Both the position numbers and the translations under genes were made by a program. This document shows, one piece after another, positions 43,157 to 51,418 of a stretch of DNA of 64,000 nt. The DNA is taken from NCBI GenBank assembly GCA_013388835.1, contig JACAEL010000044.1, positions 1-64,000 on the forward strand. Reading direction: 5' to 3'. The notes below the pieces were generated by a model that did no database searches, was not told where the DNA came from, and saw only the letters and a list, made by a program, of their open reading frames with translations. How positions within the stretch are numbered: the stretch's first letter is position 1; the number at the start of each line of letters is the position of its first letter. This DNA is from Candidatus Thorarchaeota archaeon. GTDB taxonomy: Archaea; Asgardarchaeota; Thorarchaeia; Thorarchaeales; Thorarchaeaceae.

Positions 43157-43573
43157 ATGAGAAGACTGCACATAGTATCGTTTCTTGCTGTCATGGTTAC
43201 ACTCAGCTCTGTGCTCGTGCTTCTTGAATCACAAGGGTCCGGCACCGTGGGAGTGTGGCCCCTTGTGGAGCTTGGACCTGCAATAGTACAGGATTCGTAC
43301 ACCGTACGTGTACCGATGTTGGAGTCACCATTCGGGATGATTGGAGATGTACCAGGAGGCTATTCACTATACCTAGGGAACCCCTTGCAGGGCAGACCGA
43401 TGGTATTTCCAGGCAGCATTCCACATGCTCAAGGCGACATGCACATCATCGGGCCTCCGCATCAGGAGGGACCAGTAGCCCTCGCAGTCGCGATGGTGCT
43501 CGTGCCACTGCTGACCTTGGTGCTCCTCGGGAGGAGGTCATATGGCGCTCAACAGACACGTCAACCTAGCTAA
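43157..43573 (+). CDS. small surface protein with signal peptide and C-terminal anchor
   Basis: I do not recognise the family. The 138-residue protein has a signal peptide (to about residue 25), a Pro/Gly-rich exposed region of about 70 residues and a C-terminal helix (VALAVAMVLVPLLTLVLLG) followed by a basic stop-transfer tail. ATG 43157 has GGTGG upstream. The end overlaps the FtsX gene by 32 bases, so it is cotranscribed with the ABC transporter. Confidence 0.6.
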   Translation: MRRLHIVSFLAVMVTLSSVLVLLESQGSGTVGVWPLVELGPAIVQDSYTVRVPMLESPFGMIGDVPGGYSLYLGNPLQGRPMVFPGSIPHAQGDMHIIGPPHQEGPVALAVAMVLVPLLTLVLLGRRSYGAQQTRQPS

Positions 43574-44756
43574 CTATGCCCTTGGCAACGTCCTGAAGTA
43601 CAGGGCACGTTCAATGGCGATAGTGGCCCTGCTGATGGCCTCATCGGGTCTGCTCTGCTCGGTCGAAATCGTCAGAGAGGGTGTCATGACAGATGTCAAG
43701 GCATCACTGGACAACGGACCTGATGTGATTGTCCAGAAACTAGTCGCTGGAAGACAGGTCCCGCTACCGGATGAGTGGGTGGCGGAGATTGCAGACGTCC
43801 CGGGGGTACGGGTCAGCACGCCCCGTGTCTGGGGGTACGTGGATGTGGGTGGCGGGATGCTCATGACCATCGTCGGTGTCAATGTCACAGAATACAGCAG
43901 CCTAGTTGGCGTAATCGGGACAGAAATCGTGGGTGATGGCCGCTTCCTGAATGACAACGCGACCAGAGAACTTGTGATTGGTCAGGGGATAGCGGACCTG
44001 ATGCGCAATGCAGCAAGTCCTGTTCAGATTGGGGTCGGTTCGAGAATAGCACTGATCGCATATGACGGAGGACTGCTGGAGTTCACCGTCGTGGGGGTAT
44101 TCGAGAGCAGCTCAACTATCTACAGCTATGACATGATTCTGACAGACATCAGCAGTGCTCGGGAGCTGTTCGGGATGGACAATATGAGCTGTACTGATGT
44201 CGCAGTTTGGGTGGACTATGGTACGAATGTCAACAGTATAGCGCTTGCCATCGAGGGTCTTCAAGCAGAGGCGCGCGTGCTGACGAGGGATGCAATCAGG
44301 TCTACGAGCATGGCCACATACGGTACAAGGGCAGGCATCGTAGCCATCGTGTGGGCGGTCTTCCTAGTGTCCGTGGTGATGCTTATGTTCTCAACCTCAA
44401 GCGCAGGGGCTGATGAGGCACGCAGAGAGGTGGGTCTGCTCAAGGCGCTGGGATTCAGCACGGTGGATGTGCTCGAGATCAGGATGGTGGAGGCATTGGT
44501 CTTGGGCCTGCTCGGAGGCAGTCTTGGAATCTCAGCAGCGATACTGTTCGACTATGTACTGGGTGCTCCACTGCTCGCTGGGTATCTCTTGGGGTGGAGC
44601 ACATATCTCCTGAACTCTGGCCTGCCTCTGGCCATCTCTGCTGAAACGTGCATCGAGGTCTACGCAACGACATTAGTACCAGTGCTTGTGGCTACGGTGG
44701 TACCTGCATGGCGGAATGCAATCACGGACCCGGATCAAGTCTTGAGAGGAGTGTAG
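43542..44756 (+). CDS. FtsX/MacB-type ABC transporter permease
   Basis: The 404-residue protein has the MacB/LolCE topology. One N-terminal helix is followed by an extracytoplasmic domain of about 200 residues. The FtsX domain of three helices follows (from about residue 265), with REVGLLKALGFS between helices as in the family. It pairs with the LolD-type ATPase four bases downstream. Such transporters export lipoproteins, lipids or peptides, or transmit force, rather than import. A strong GGAGGAGGT precedes the ATG. Confidence 0.85.
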   Translation: MALNRHVNLANYALGNVLKYRARSMAIVALLMASSGLLCSVEIVREGVMTDVKASLDNGPDVIVQKLVAGRQVPLPDEWVAEIADVPGVRVSTPRVWGYVDVGGGMLMTIVGVNVTEYSSLVGVIGTEIVGDGRFLNDNATRELVIGQGIADLMRNAASPVQIGVGSRIALIAYDGGLLEFTVVGVFESSSTIYSYDMILTDISSARELFGMDNMSCTDVAVWVDYGTNVNSIALAIEGLQAEARVLTRDAIRSTSMATYGTRAGIVAIVWAVFLVSVVMLMFSTSSAGADEARREVGLLKALGFSTVDVLEIRMVEALVLGLLGGSLGISAAILFDYVLGAPLLAGYLLGWSTYLLNSGLPLAISAETCIEVYATTLVPVLVATVVPAWRNAITDPDQVLRGV

Positions 44757-44760
44757 CAAG

Positions 44761-45447
44761 GTGGCGCTAGTCGAAGTCCAGGACGTTTGGAAGACGTACT
44801 ACAGACGTAACGGACAACAAGTACACGCACTGCGCGGGGTCACCTTGAAGATAGAAGAGGGACACCTGACCGGAATCGCAGGCTCCAGCGGCTCCGGCAA
44901 GACGACACTACTCTCACTGATAGGACTCCTTTCGAAACCAAGCAGCGGAAGCATATCAATTGACGGGATTGACGTGTCAGGTATGTCCGACATCTTTAGG
45001 AGCCGGATGAGGAGAGAGAAGATCGGTCAGGTCTTTCAGTCACAGTATCTCGTTCCCCACCTTACAGCTGTAGAGAATGTCGCATTACCCAAGATGTGCA
45101 CGGACATCTCCCGCTCAGCTGCCGAGAGGCAAGCTGTGGACATCCTAGAACACCTCGATATGGGTCACAGGCTGCACTTCAGAGTTGCTGAACTCAGCGG
45201 CGGCGAACTGCAGAGGGTTAGCATTGCAAGAGCGCTAATCAACTCCCCAAAGGTAGTTCTTGCAGACGAACCAAGTAGCGCCATCGACGAGTCTCTCACT
45301 CTCAGTCTATTGCGCTTGCTCAAGGGTATGTGTAAAGACGAAGGACTGACGGTTGTTGTTGCCTCGCATGATCCAATCGTGCTCAAGTGGGCAGACAGAA
45401 TCCACAGGCTTGACAGCGGTAAGCTGCTGGAGAATGGCACTAAATGA
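44761..45447 (+). CDS. LolD/MacB-type ABC transporter ATPase
   Basis: This 228-residue ATPase has Walker A GSSGSGKTT (near 42), Q-loop VFQSQYLVPHLTAVEN, signature LSGGELQRVSIARAL, Walker B VVLADEPSSAID and the H-loop ASHDP. The LVPHLTAVENV wording is typical of the MacB/LolD branch that works with FtsX permeases. It starts at GTG four bases after the permease. The end overlaps the convergent membrane gene by 8 bases. Confidence 0.92.
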   Translation: MALVEVQDVWKTYYRRNGQQVHALRGVTLKIEEGHLTGIAGSSGSGKTTLLSLIGLLSKPSSGSISIDGIDVSGMSDIFRSRMRREKIGQVFQSQYLVPHLTAVENVALPKMCTDISRSAAERQAVDILEHLDMGHRLHFRVAELSGGELQRVSIARALINSPKVVLADEPSSAIDESLTLSLLRLLKGMCKDEGLTVVVASHDPIVLKWADRIHRLDSGKLLENGTK

Positions 45448-46420
45448 CTAGCAGGAGATGGGACAGCATAGAAACCAGACTGAATGTGATGGACAGAGAG
45501 GCAGTCTTACGCAGGACGGAGCCCATGTCTGCCAGTAGCTCATTCGGGAGGTGATTCCTGCTCCACACGAACTCGACAAGGAGTCGCCATACGGTGGCTG
45601 CCACGCCTAGCCAGATTAGTGCTGAGAACAGGGCAGTGTCAGGGTACTCTTGGAAGAGACAGAAGGGGCAATGATGATTCGGGAGCCCCAGTACAAGCGG
45701 CGCATAACTGTCATGCAGTGTAATGAGATAGAGCAACCCAGCTGCTGCCGCTAGCATCCCTGTGAGGACACGCATGACTCGAACCTGCCAGGGAACCCAC
45801 TGCACTGCGGCAAGCATTATGAGTATGAGAAGGGTCATGATCATGATGAGGGGGCCCGAGCCGGCACCTAGCAGGGACGACGGAGTGAATGGCGGACTCA
45901 CATCGTACAGACTTGAGCAACAGGGGGCGTAGACTGGTTGAATCACCAGCACCGTCAGAACATCGCTTGCGCCATCAGCAAGAAGCAGAGGGAGCAGGAC
46001 CACAGCGAAGGACCTTGCCAGAGCGGGCAGGATTGGCAGGCCGGGGTGTTTTCGGTTGGCAAGCTCTACAACAATCCAAGCACCGTAGGCAAATGGTAGG
46101 AGGACCTTAAACCCAAGAGCGAATACTGTGTAGGGACTGCCGACATTCAGTACACCGTAGGCGCACATGGCCCCCGGACAGAAGGGTACCAGCGACTGAA
46201 CCATCCAGAAGAAGAGAGGCACCCCGAGAATCCGAGCAAGAAGGACAATGAATGCAATCATCGAGAGGAGGTAGTACTTCTCCTCAGCCCTGCTTCTCGA
46301 CTCTGTGTCGCCCTGTGACTGCTCCAGTATCTCTGAGGCTACCAGTCCGCCATAGATAGCGAGTGCTATGGATAGCAGTCCGACTACCAGCAGTATCACT
46401 GTACCGACTGTAACAATCAT
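45440..46420 (-). CDS. polytopic membrane protein with paired cysteines
   Basis: I do not recognise the family. The 326-residue protein has about nine predicted helices. Cysteine pairs lie in loops: VPFCPGAMC, APCCSS and HHCPFC. Paired loop cysteines are a feature of thiol-redox or metal-handling membrane proteins. It is convergent with the NosL/DUF4418/ABC cassette, which shares this cysteine-rich theme. It may belong to the same function on its own promoter. Confidence 0.6.
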   Translation of the reverse strand: MIVTVGTVILLVVGLLSIALAIYGGLVASEILEQSQGDTESRSRAEEKYYLLSMIAFIVLLARILGVPLFFWMVQSLVPFCPGAMCAYGVLNVGSPYTVFALGFKVLLPFAYGAWIVVELANRKHPGLPILPALARSFAVVLLPLLLADGASDVLTVLVIQPVYAPCCSSLYDVSPPFTPSSLLGAGSGPLIMIMTLLILIMLAAVQWVPWQVRVMRVLTGMLAAAAGLLYLITLHDSYAPLVLGLPNHHCPFCLFQEYPDTALFSALIWLGVAATVWRLLVEFVWSRNHLPNELLADMGSVLRKTASLSITFSLVSMLSHLLLVI

Positions 46421-46501
46421 CTGTGCGGCCCCTGTGCAGCAGTCTTACGGAGTATTGCTCTAAAGGCTTGCCGACTGCTAGCCCGTTACAGAATCTCTTA
46501 A

Positions 46502-47140
46502 ATGAACCGTGAATGCCGCAAGGACATGAGATTTGGGCCACTAGTATGGGCCATAGACAAAATGAGGGATTATATCTATAGAAGAGTAAACGCGCGGCGG
46601 GCAGGTTTCGTGCTGCAAGCTGTTGTGCTTGTGATACTGATGACCATCGCACCGTTGGTGACAATCGCCATGTCCATGGATTTGAAACAGCCCGCAACCA
46701 TTGTCGACCTTGCTGTGGCCGGGGTGACGGAGAACTCTATCACTCTCAGATGGACAGCACCAGGGAACAACGTGTACGATGGCAACGCGACAAGCTATGT
46801 TGAGAAGTACTCGACCACTGGAAACATAACCGGGGCTGAGTGGGACTCTGCGACAACATACACACAGTCGTGGACTCCTGCCAAGAACGGTACCGCAGAG
46901 GCAAGAGAGAGCACAGGTCTGGCCACGGATCAGACTTACTGGTTTGCTGTGATTGCCTACGACGGAATTAACTACGGTCAGGTGTCGAACAGCCCCAGCG
47001 GCAAGACGAACAGCCCGGCCGCAATCACAACCACAACACCGGAACCAAGCGGAAATCCCGCAGAGCATATCCTGCTGGCAATCATAGCAGGTGCAGTCGT
47101 CGCAGTCAGTGCGGTCTACTTTGTCAGAAGAAGACAGTAG
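46502..47140 (+). CDS. fibronectin type III surface protein
   Basis: The protein has an N-terminal hydrophobic signal anchor (about residues 35-56). A single FN3-like beta domain follows: AVAGVTENSITLRWTAPG to TYWFAVIAYDG. A Thr/Pro/Ser-rich linker then leads to a C-terminal helix with a basic end (YFVRRRQ). It is probably cell-surface and glycosylated. The start is uncertain: a TATA-like GGATTATATC near 46566 could place the true start after residue 30. Confidence 0.6.
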   Translation: MNRECRKDMRFGPLVWAIDKMRDYIYRRVNARRAGFVLQAVVLVILMTIAPLVTIAMSMDLKQPATIVDLAVAGVTENSITLRWTAPGNNVYDGNATSYVEKYSTTGNITGAEWDSATTYTQSWTPAKNGTAEARESTGLATDQTYWFAVIAYDGINYGQVSNSPSGKTNSPAAITTTTPEPSGNPAEHILLAIIAGAVVAVSAVYFVRRRQ

Positions 47141-47458
47141 ATTGCGGTGGACACACCACTCGTTGAGGGCCGCATCGGCTGCGGCCCCTCTGGCTCTTTC
47201 CTTCAGATATCTGAGGGGGCGGACCTCCAGACCATTGTGTCCAGACAGAAGACGGGAGGGACAACTCTCTTGGAACACCTGAAGAAGGCGAGAACAAGAT
47301 ACTCACTGATCTCATCCCTTACATTCAGCTGCTCAAGTAGCTCCCTTAAGAGCGCAAGCGGACTATGTGCTTCGTAAAGAGTGCAGTGTAGTAGTAGGCA
47401 CAAGTCATGTGAGTGAAGAGGATGCTGTGAGCAGGCTCCATGACATGGGAGAACATAA
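47141..47458. other. intergenic region downstream of the FN3 gene
   Basis: No gene is seen. The region holds a strong hairpin (47165-47190) and a palindrome CAGATATCTG near 47205-47216. The rest shows no ORF of protein-like composition. It ends at the 3' end of the tRNA-Lys gene. Confidence 0.4.
47165..47190 (+). terminator. GC-rich hairpin after the FN3 gene
   Basis: GAGGGCCGCA pairs with TGCGGCCCCTC (one bulged C) around TCGGC, 25 bases past the FN3 stop codon. A T-rich stretch follows at 47196-47202. A transcription terminator is the simplest reading. Confidence 0.5.
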
Positions 47459-47477
47459 TGGCGGGCCAGGGGGGACT

Positions 47478-47507
47478 TCTAGGCCAACAGCTAGGAACTA
47501 GCTGATG
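47478..47507 (-). other. tRNA-Lys intron 3 (T loop), 30 nt
   Basis: The intron contains a perfect 7-bp hairpin, CAGCTAG/CTAGCTG with loop TTC. Exon TTC (54-56) can pair with GAA near the 3' site. Cutting between 57 and 58 (or 56 and 57) gives T loop TTCAAGT. The exact boundary is ambiguous by one base. Confidence 0.75.
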
Positions 47508-47527
47508 TGAACCCCCGACCAACAAGT

Positions 47528-47559
47528 CTCTCTTCCCCACAGCACAGGACTGTGGAGCG
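47528..47559 (-). other. tRNA-Lys intron 2 (37/38), 32 nt
   Basis: CTCCACAG pairs with CTGTGGGG inside the intron. Exon CTCT (32-35) pairs with intron AGAG, with 3-base bulges on each side next to the anticodon stem ACAGG/CTTGT. This is a canonical bulge-helix-bulge at the canonical site. Confidence 0.85.
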
Positions 47560-47575
47560 TAAGAGCCTGTCGCTA

Positions 47576-47604
47576 TCGGCGGCGTGAGCCGTCGCTCTTG
47601 CCAA
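47576..47604 (-). other. tRNA-Lys intron 1 (D loop), 29 nt
   Basis: The insert separates A21 from the 3' half of the D stem. It holds a hairpin (GGC/GCC and GAGC/GCTC). Without its removal the D stem GCTA/TAGC cannot close. The flanking bulge-helix-bulge is weak, so the cut sites could shift by one base. Confidence 0.7.
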
Positions 47605-47626
47605 TACCTGGCTTAGCCACTGGCCC

Positions 47627-47946
47627 GCATTTCAGTTTGTGTTCCGCTTCCAGTTATAGAGATTTCGGAGCGCACGGGTCTGTTGCACAAGTCAGACGTT
47701 GAATTCCCATGGTTGAAATTGAAGCAGGGAGTGGCTCTAGTGTCCATGCTCGGTGCAAATCAAGCAATGCTGGTTCCTCTTCCGACTCCGGACTTGATTT
47801 CTGCAACAGAGCTGGAATGCGCGACACCGCCATAAGCTGAGTTGTTCATCTGATGGCGCACCTCCACAAATGCCACCAGAGATTCCGCCGGGCGTGGATA
47901 ATGCCTGGATTGGATCGTCTGCCATCAGAGGGGCTTCGGCCAGATA
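47627..47946. other. intergenic region upstream of tRNA-Lys
   Basis: It contains the tRNA-Lys promoter region (TATA-like element near 47651-47660). Otherwise I see no convincing gene. A short minus-strand frame (47737-47925) has mixed, cysteine-rich composition and no recognisable domain. Confidence 0.4.
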
Positions 47947-48921
47947 CTACGTTGACAGTCGGCTGAGTCGTGAGATTACGTCTTCAGCCTCAGCCATCAC
48001 TCTGTCCAGCAGTTCCCTGACTGTGGGAATGTCTCTCACCAATCCCACGCCCTGTCCACAGGCGACCACTCCAAGGTCAATGTCGCCGTTCCTGTACATC
48101 TCCTCGGCCTTGTCACCAGCAGCCACTTGAATGAGCTTGAAGAGTGGGGCACCTTGTGACTCCAGTTCCAATAGACGCTGTGCTGCGCCGTTCTTCCACA
48201 CCCTGTGAGTATTGCCGACAGAACGCAGGACCAAGCATGTGTCAGTTTCTGCTGCTTTGACGAACGCTTGCTTGAGTTGATTGTGGATGGGGCACTCCTT
48301 CGTCGCCATCATCCTAGTGCCCATGATTACTCCTTCAGCACCCAATGCTAGGACTGCGGCCACACCACGTCCATCGGCCACTCCACCTCCGGCTATCACA
48401 GGTACGTCCACCGCGTCGACTACAGATGGCGTCATGACCAGCGTACCAATGTCCAGAGTACCAGTCGCACCACCGTTCTCATATCCGACGACTGTGATTA
48501 TGTCAGCACCAAGAGATGCCCCCTTCAGCGCATACCTCACACCAGCACACTTGTGAATCCAGATAGCACCGCTGTTCTTGAACTTGGGGACCAGTTCCTC
48601 AGGGGCCTTGTGCCCACTCGTCTCAATGACCTTCACGCCCTCAGCTATGGTAGCATCGACGTAGTCCTCCAGCTTATCTTGAGGCATGAGTGCTGGAAAC
48701 AGATTGATGTTGACTGCGAATGGTTGGCTAGTGAGAGACCGCGTCCGCTGGATTGCATCACGCAGGTCATCCGGTGACCTGTAGTTCGCGCTGGCCAATA
48801 CTGCGCAAGCACCAGCATTACTGGCTGCTGCGACGAACTCGGGATTAGATATTCTCGCCATGGTCCCAGCAACAATCGGATACTTGCAGCCCAACATCTC
48901 AGTTACTCTGGTCTTGATCAT
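47947..48921 (-). CDS. nitronate monooxygenase/FabK-like FMN enzyme
   Basis: A TIM-barrel flavoprotein of the 2-nitropropane dioxygenase family. It begins RVTEMLGCKYPIVAGTMARISNPEFVAAASNAG. Phosphate-binding segments for FMN are VIAGGGVADGRGVAAVLALGAEGVIMGTRMMA, and GYENGGATG lies in the middle. Length 324 is standard. It could detoxify nitronates or act as an enoyl reductase, and the sequence does not decide. It is monocistronic. Confidence 0.85.
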   Translation of the reverse strand: MIKTRVTEMLGCKYPIVAGTMARISNPEFVAAASNAGACAVLASANYRSPDDLRDAIQRTRSLTSQPFAVNINLFPALMPQDKLEDYVDATIAEGVKVIETSGHKAPEELVPKFKNSGAIWIHKCAGVRYALKGASLGADIITVVGYENGGATGTLDIGTLVMTPSVVDAVDVPVIAGGGVADGRGVAAVLALGAEGVIMGTRMMATKECPIHNQLKQAFVKAAETDTCLVLRSVGNTHRVWKNGAAQRLLELESQGAPLFKLIQVAAGDKAEEMYRNGDIDLGVVACGQGVGLVRDIPTVRELLDRVMAEAEDVISRLSRLST

Positions 48922-49028
48922 TTAGGTCACCACAAGGTGCGCGTACTCATCGCGTTTTCTCAAACAGACCACATTGCATAATGAGCGGTTGAGACCACGC
49001 TATTGAAACTTGTGCCGGTTTGCACATT

Positions 49029-49499
49029 CTAGGACGGATAGGTCTGAACTATGTCTTCTTCCTTGAGTGTTATGCTCTTTGCCAGCGGCAGACCTTTTCT
49101 CAGCCACCTACTGCCCAGTCTCCATGCAGGAGGATGGCTGGGACGAGCATCGCTCAGATGGAGTGGCATGAGAAGCAGTCCAATGATGTTGAGCAGTCTG
49201 CCTTGCGCGTACAGCGACTCATGAGGCCCATGATGAAAAGAAGAGAAGACAGACCAGCGTAGCCTCGAAGGTAGGAGTTGGTGTGAACAGGCTCGCACTC
49301 GTAGAGGCCTCTGCTGTCCTCGGTAGGAAGTGAGTAGTGACTAATCCCGCGTCTTGAAGTGTCCAACCGAGCGATGAAAGACAAAGATTGGAACCACTTC
49401 GGTGTTCTGGAACAGCGGGAGCCAGAGCATGAGAGCAAAGACCAAGTCTGCAATCAGAATCGTCAAGAGCAGAGCTAGAGCAGCTGCCATTCGAGCCAT
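49029..49499 (-). pseudogene. broken small membrane-protein gene
   Basis: From ATG 49499 a 52-residue frame begins MARMAAALALLLTILIADLV, a clear membrane helix, and ends at TAG (49341-49343). The same frame continues after the TAG to another stop at 49029. It has a protein-like end containing RLLNIIGLLLMPLHLSDA and KSITLKEEDIV. Between them another frame carries a hydrophobic stretch (FEATLVCLLFFSSWA) and looks more natural. This is best explained by a gene with a stop and two compensating frameshifts, or one real 52-residue protein plus debris. The rest of 48922-49680 holds only the glyA promoter region (CATATAAC near 49617). Confidence 0.4.
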
Positions 49500-49680
49500 G
49501 TGGTTCAGACGCCATGATCAATATGTGAGCATGGAACCCGGCAAGAGGTTACATGAAAACATTCCTAGTATCACACGCAATCATGCAGGCTGTGCTCTGG
49601 GGAGTACTCGTCGCAACTCATATAACGATGACAGAGTGTGCGGACTGCAGGACCTCACAAGAAGACACGGGGTGCCATGA

Positions 49681-51003
49681 TTGAGCGAGCACAAGAAACT
49701 CTACGACAAGGTGTTTGACCTAATCGAGAAGCATGACAACTGGATGACGAGGACGATTAACCTGATTGCATCAGAGAATGTGTCCTCGCCAGCCGTGAGG
49801 TCAGCCATAGTGTCCGACTTCAGGGATCGATATGCGGAGGGGTGGCCAGGAGAGCGTGTATATGCAGGCTGTACCTACATCGACGAGGTTGAGCTGATAT
49901 GTATCGACCTCGCCAAGAAACTCTTTCGTGCGGAGTTCGCAGACGTGCGCCCAGTCTCTGGGGTGGTTGCAAACCTAATGATGTATACAGCTGTCATGCA
50001 ACCAATGGACAGGATGATGGCCCTGTCAATCTCACACGGTGGCCACATATCCCACGCACGGGAGAACCTTGGCGGAACGGCCGGACAGATCAGAGGTCAC
50101 AAGGTCCAGAACTGGGAGTTCGATGAGAAGGAGTTCAACATCGATGTTGATGCAAGTCTGAAGAAGATTCGAGAACTCCACGAGGAGGGGAAGGATGTCA
50201 AGTTCCTGCTCTTTGGCGGTAGTGTCTTCTTGTTCCCGCATCCTGTAAGGGAATTTCGCGACATCGCCAGCGAATACGGACTGAAGATTGGATATGACTC
50301 GGCCCATGTGTCCGGACTGATTGCAGCCAACAGGTTCCAAGACCCGCTCAGGGAGGGTGCGGACGTGATGACTGCGTCAACCCACAAGACCATGCCTGGA
50401 CCACAGCATGGAATTGTGCTGGCCAAAACAGAGCTTGCAGACCAGCTCAAGCGTGCTGCGTTTCCGGGCCTTATGAGCAACCATCACCTTCACAACGTGG
50501 CGGGGCTTGCGGTGGCACTGGCTGAGATGACTGAGTTTGGTGAAGCCTACTGTGACCAGATACTGAAGAATGCAAGAGCACTTGCACAGGCCCTACATGA
50601 AAGAGGCTGGAGAGTGGTGGCTGAAGAGAAGGGGTTCACTCGTTCCCATCAGATTCTGGTGGACATCACAGAAACACCAATGAAAGACGGCCGGACAGTT
50701 GAAGAAGAACTGGAGAAGGCAAACATAATCATCAATAGGAACCTTCTGCCATGGGATCCAAAACGTGGTAGAGACTACAAGAGCCCTGGCGGCATCAGAC
50801 TTGGAGTGAGTGAGATGACGCGACTCGGTATGAAGGAGTCAGAGATGGATGCAATAGCCGAGTATATGCACCGGGTGGTGGTCAAGGGTGAGTCTGTGAA
50901 GAAGGTCGCAGATGAAGTCGCCCAATTCCGGAAGGAGTACCAGAAGGTGCACTTTGCGTTTGAGAGTTCAACACCCGCCTATGCGCACTTAAGATTCAGG
51001 TAG
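49681..51003 (+). CDS. glyA: serine hydroxymethyltransferase
   Basis: This PLP enzyme interconverts serine and glycine with transfer of a C1 unit to a tetrahydropterin. Signatures: NLIASENVSSPAVR, RYAEGWPGERVYAGC, SHGGHISHARENLGG, YDSAHVSGLIA and the PLP lysine in TASTHKTMPGPQHG (near residue 235). Length 440 fits archaeal SHMT. It starts at TTG 49681 with GGTG six bases upstream. Functionally it joins gcvT/gcvH and the pterin genes 7-10 kb downstream. Confidence 0.94.
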   Translation: MSEHKKLYDKVFDLIEKHDNWMTRTINLIASENVSSPAVRSAIVSDFRDRYAEGWPGERVYAGCTYIDEVELICIDLAKKLFRAEFADVRPVSGVVANLMMYTAVMQPMDRMMALSISHGGHISHARENLGGTAGQIRGHKVQNWEFDEKEFNIDVDASLKKIRELHEEGKDVKFLLFGGSVFLFPHPVREFRDIASEYGLKIGYDSAHVSGLIAANRFQDPLREGADVMTASTHKTMPGPQHGIVLAKTELADQLKRAAFPGLMSNHHLHNVAGLAVALAEMTEFGEAYCDQILKNARALAQALHERGWRVVAEEKGFTRSHQILVDITETPMKDGRTVEEELEKANIIINRNLLPWDPKRGRDYKSPGGIRLGVSEMTRLGMKESEMDAIAEYMHRVVVKGESVKKVADEVAQFRKEYQKVHFAFESSTPAYAHLRFR

Positions 51004-51039
51004 GGCTGAGAGAGCCCTGCCCATTGCGGGGGAAGTGTC

Positions 51040-51336
51040 ATGGACACGAAGGATGCACAGGAACTCATGCGCCGATTATACCTCGACAGAGACAGGGATA
51101 GAGGGATTGAGGGCACACTCCTGCGCACATTCCAAGAACTCTCGGAACTCACTGAGGCAATCATGAGTAAATCATCCCACGAGGAAATCACATCAGAGAT
51201 GGCGGATGCCTTTGCTTGGCTCTGCTCAGTAGCCAACCTGCTTGACATCGACTTGTCAGACGCGCTTCTCTCCAAGTACAGAAACACATGCCCAAGGTGC
51301 CTTCACTCTCCCTGCAACTGTACCGATGAGCCATAG
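51040..51336 (+). CDS. MazG-like nucleotide pyrophosphohydrolase with C-terminal zinc motif
   Basis: The 98-residue helical protein carries the MazG-type acidic motifs (ELSELTEAI and EEITSEMADAFAWL), which bind magnesium and cleave nucleoside triphosphates to monophosphates. A C-terminal CPRCLHSPCNC cluster is added, probably one zinc. It should be a house-cleaning enzyme for non-canonical nucleotides. It follows glyA by 36 bases in the same direction. Confidence 0.8.
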   Translation: MDTKDAQELMRRLYLDRDRDRGIEGTLLRTFQELSELTEAIMSKSSHEEITSEMADAFAWLCSVANLLDIDLSDALLSKYRNTCPRCLHSPCNCTDEP

Positions 51337-51418
51337 CCAGAACGCAGAGGCCACAGATGTCAAAAGGATTAAAAGATGAACATCAAAGGTCTCAGAGAGC
51401 CTAGGAGGCGCACGACAA

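Larger units (their letters stand above)
47459..47626 (-). tRNA. tRNA-Lys (CTT) interrupted by three introns, CCA encoded
   Basis: Acceptor GGGCCAG (47620-47626) pairs with CTGGCCC (47463-47469), followed by discriminator G and an encoded CCA. Removing 47576-47604 (D loop), 47528-47559 (37/38) and 47478-47507 (T loop) leaves D stem GCTA/TAGC with loop AGCCAGGTA and anticodon stem ACAGG/CTTGT with loop CTCTTAA (anticodon CTT). Variable region TGGTC and T stem GGGGG/CCCCC with loop TTCAAGT complete it. The mature RNA is 77 nt with CCA. The 37/38 intron has a textbook bulge-helix-bulge. All conserved tRNA positions are restored. A TATA-like CTATAACTG lies about 30 bases upstream. Confidence 0.88.

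Noticed and set aside
47737-47925. Short minus-strand frame with a peptide (CGGAPSDEQ) resembling one at 108-140 (CGGSPPDEQ)
   Set aside because: Similarity is limited to about nine residues, nucleotide identity is moderate, and neither frame has a ribosome binding site or domain. Most likely chance.
49341-49343. TAG in the broken membrane gene as pyrrolysine
   Set aside because: The residues just after the TAG are not protein-like in that frame, and no pyl genes are in the window. Frameshift decay explains the pattern better.
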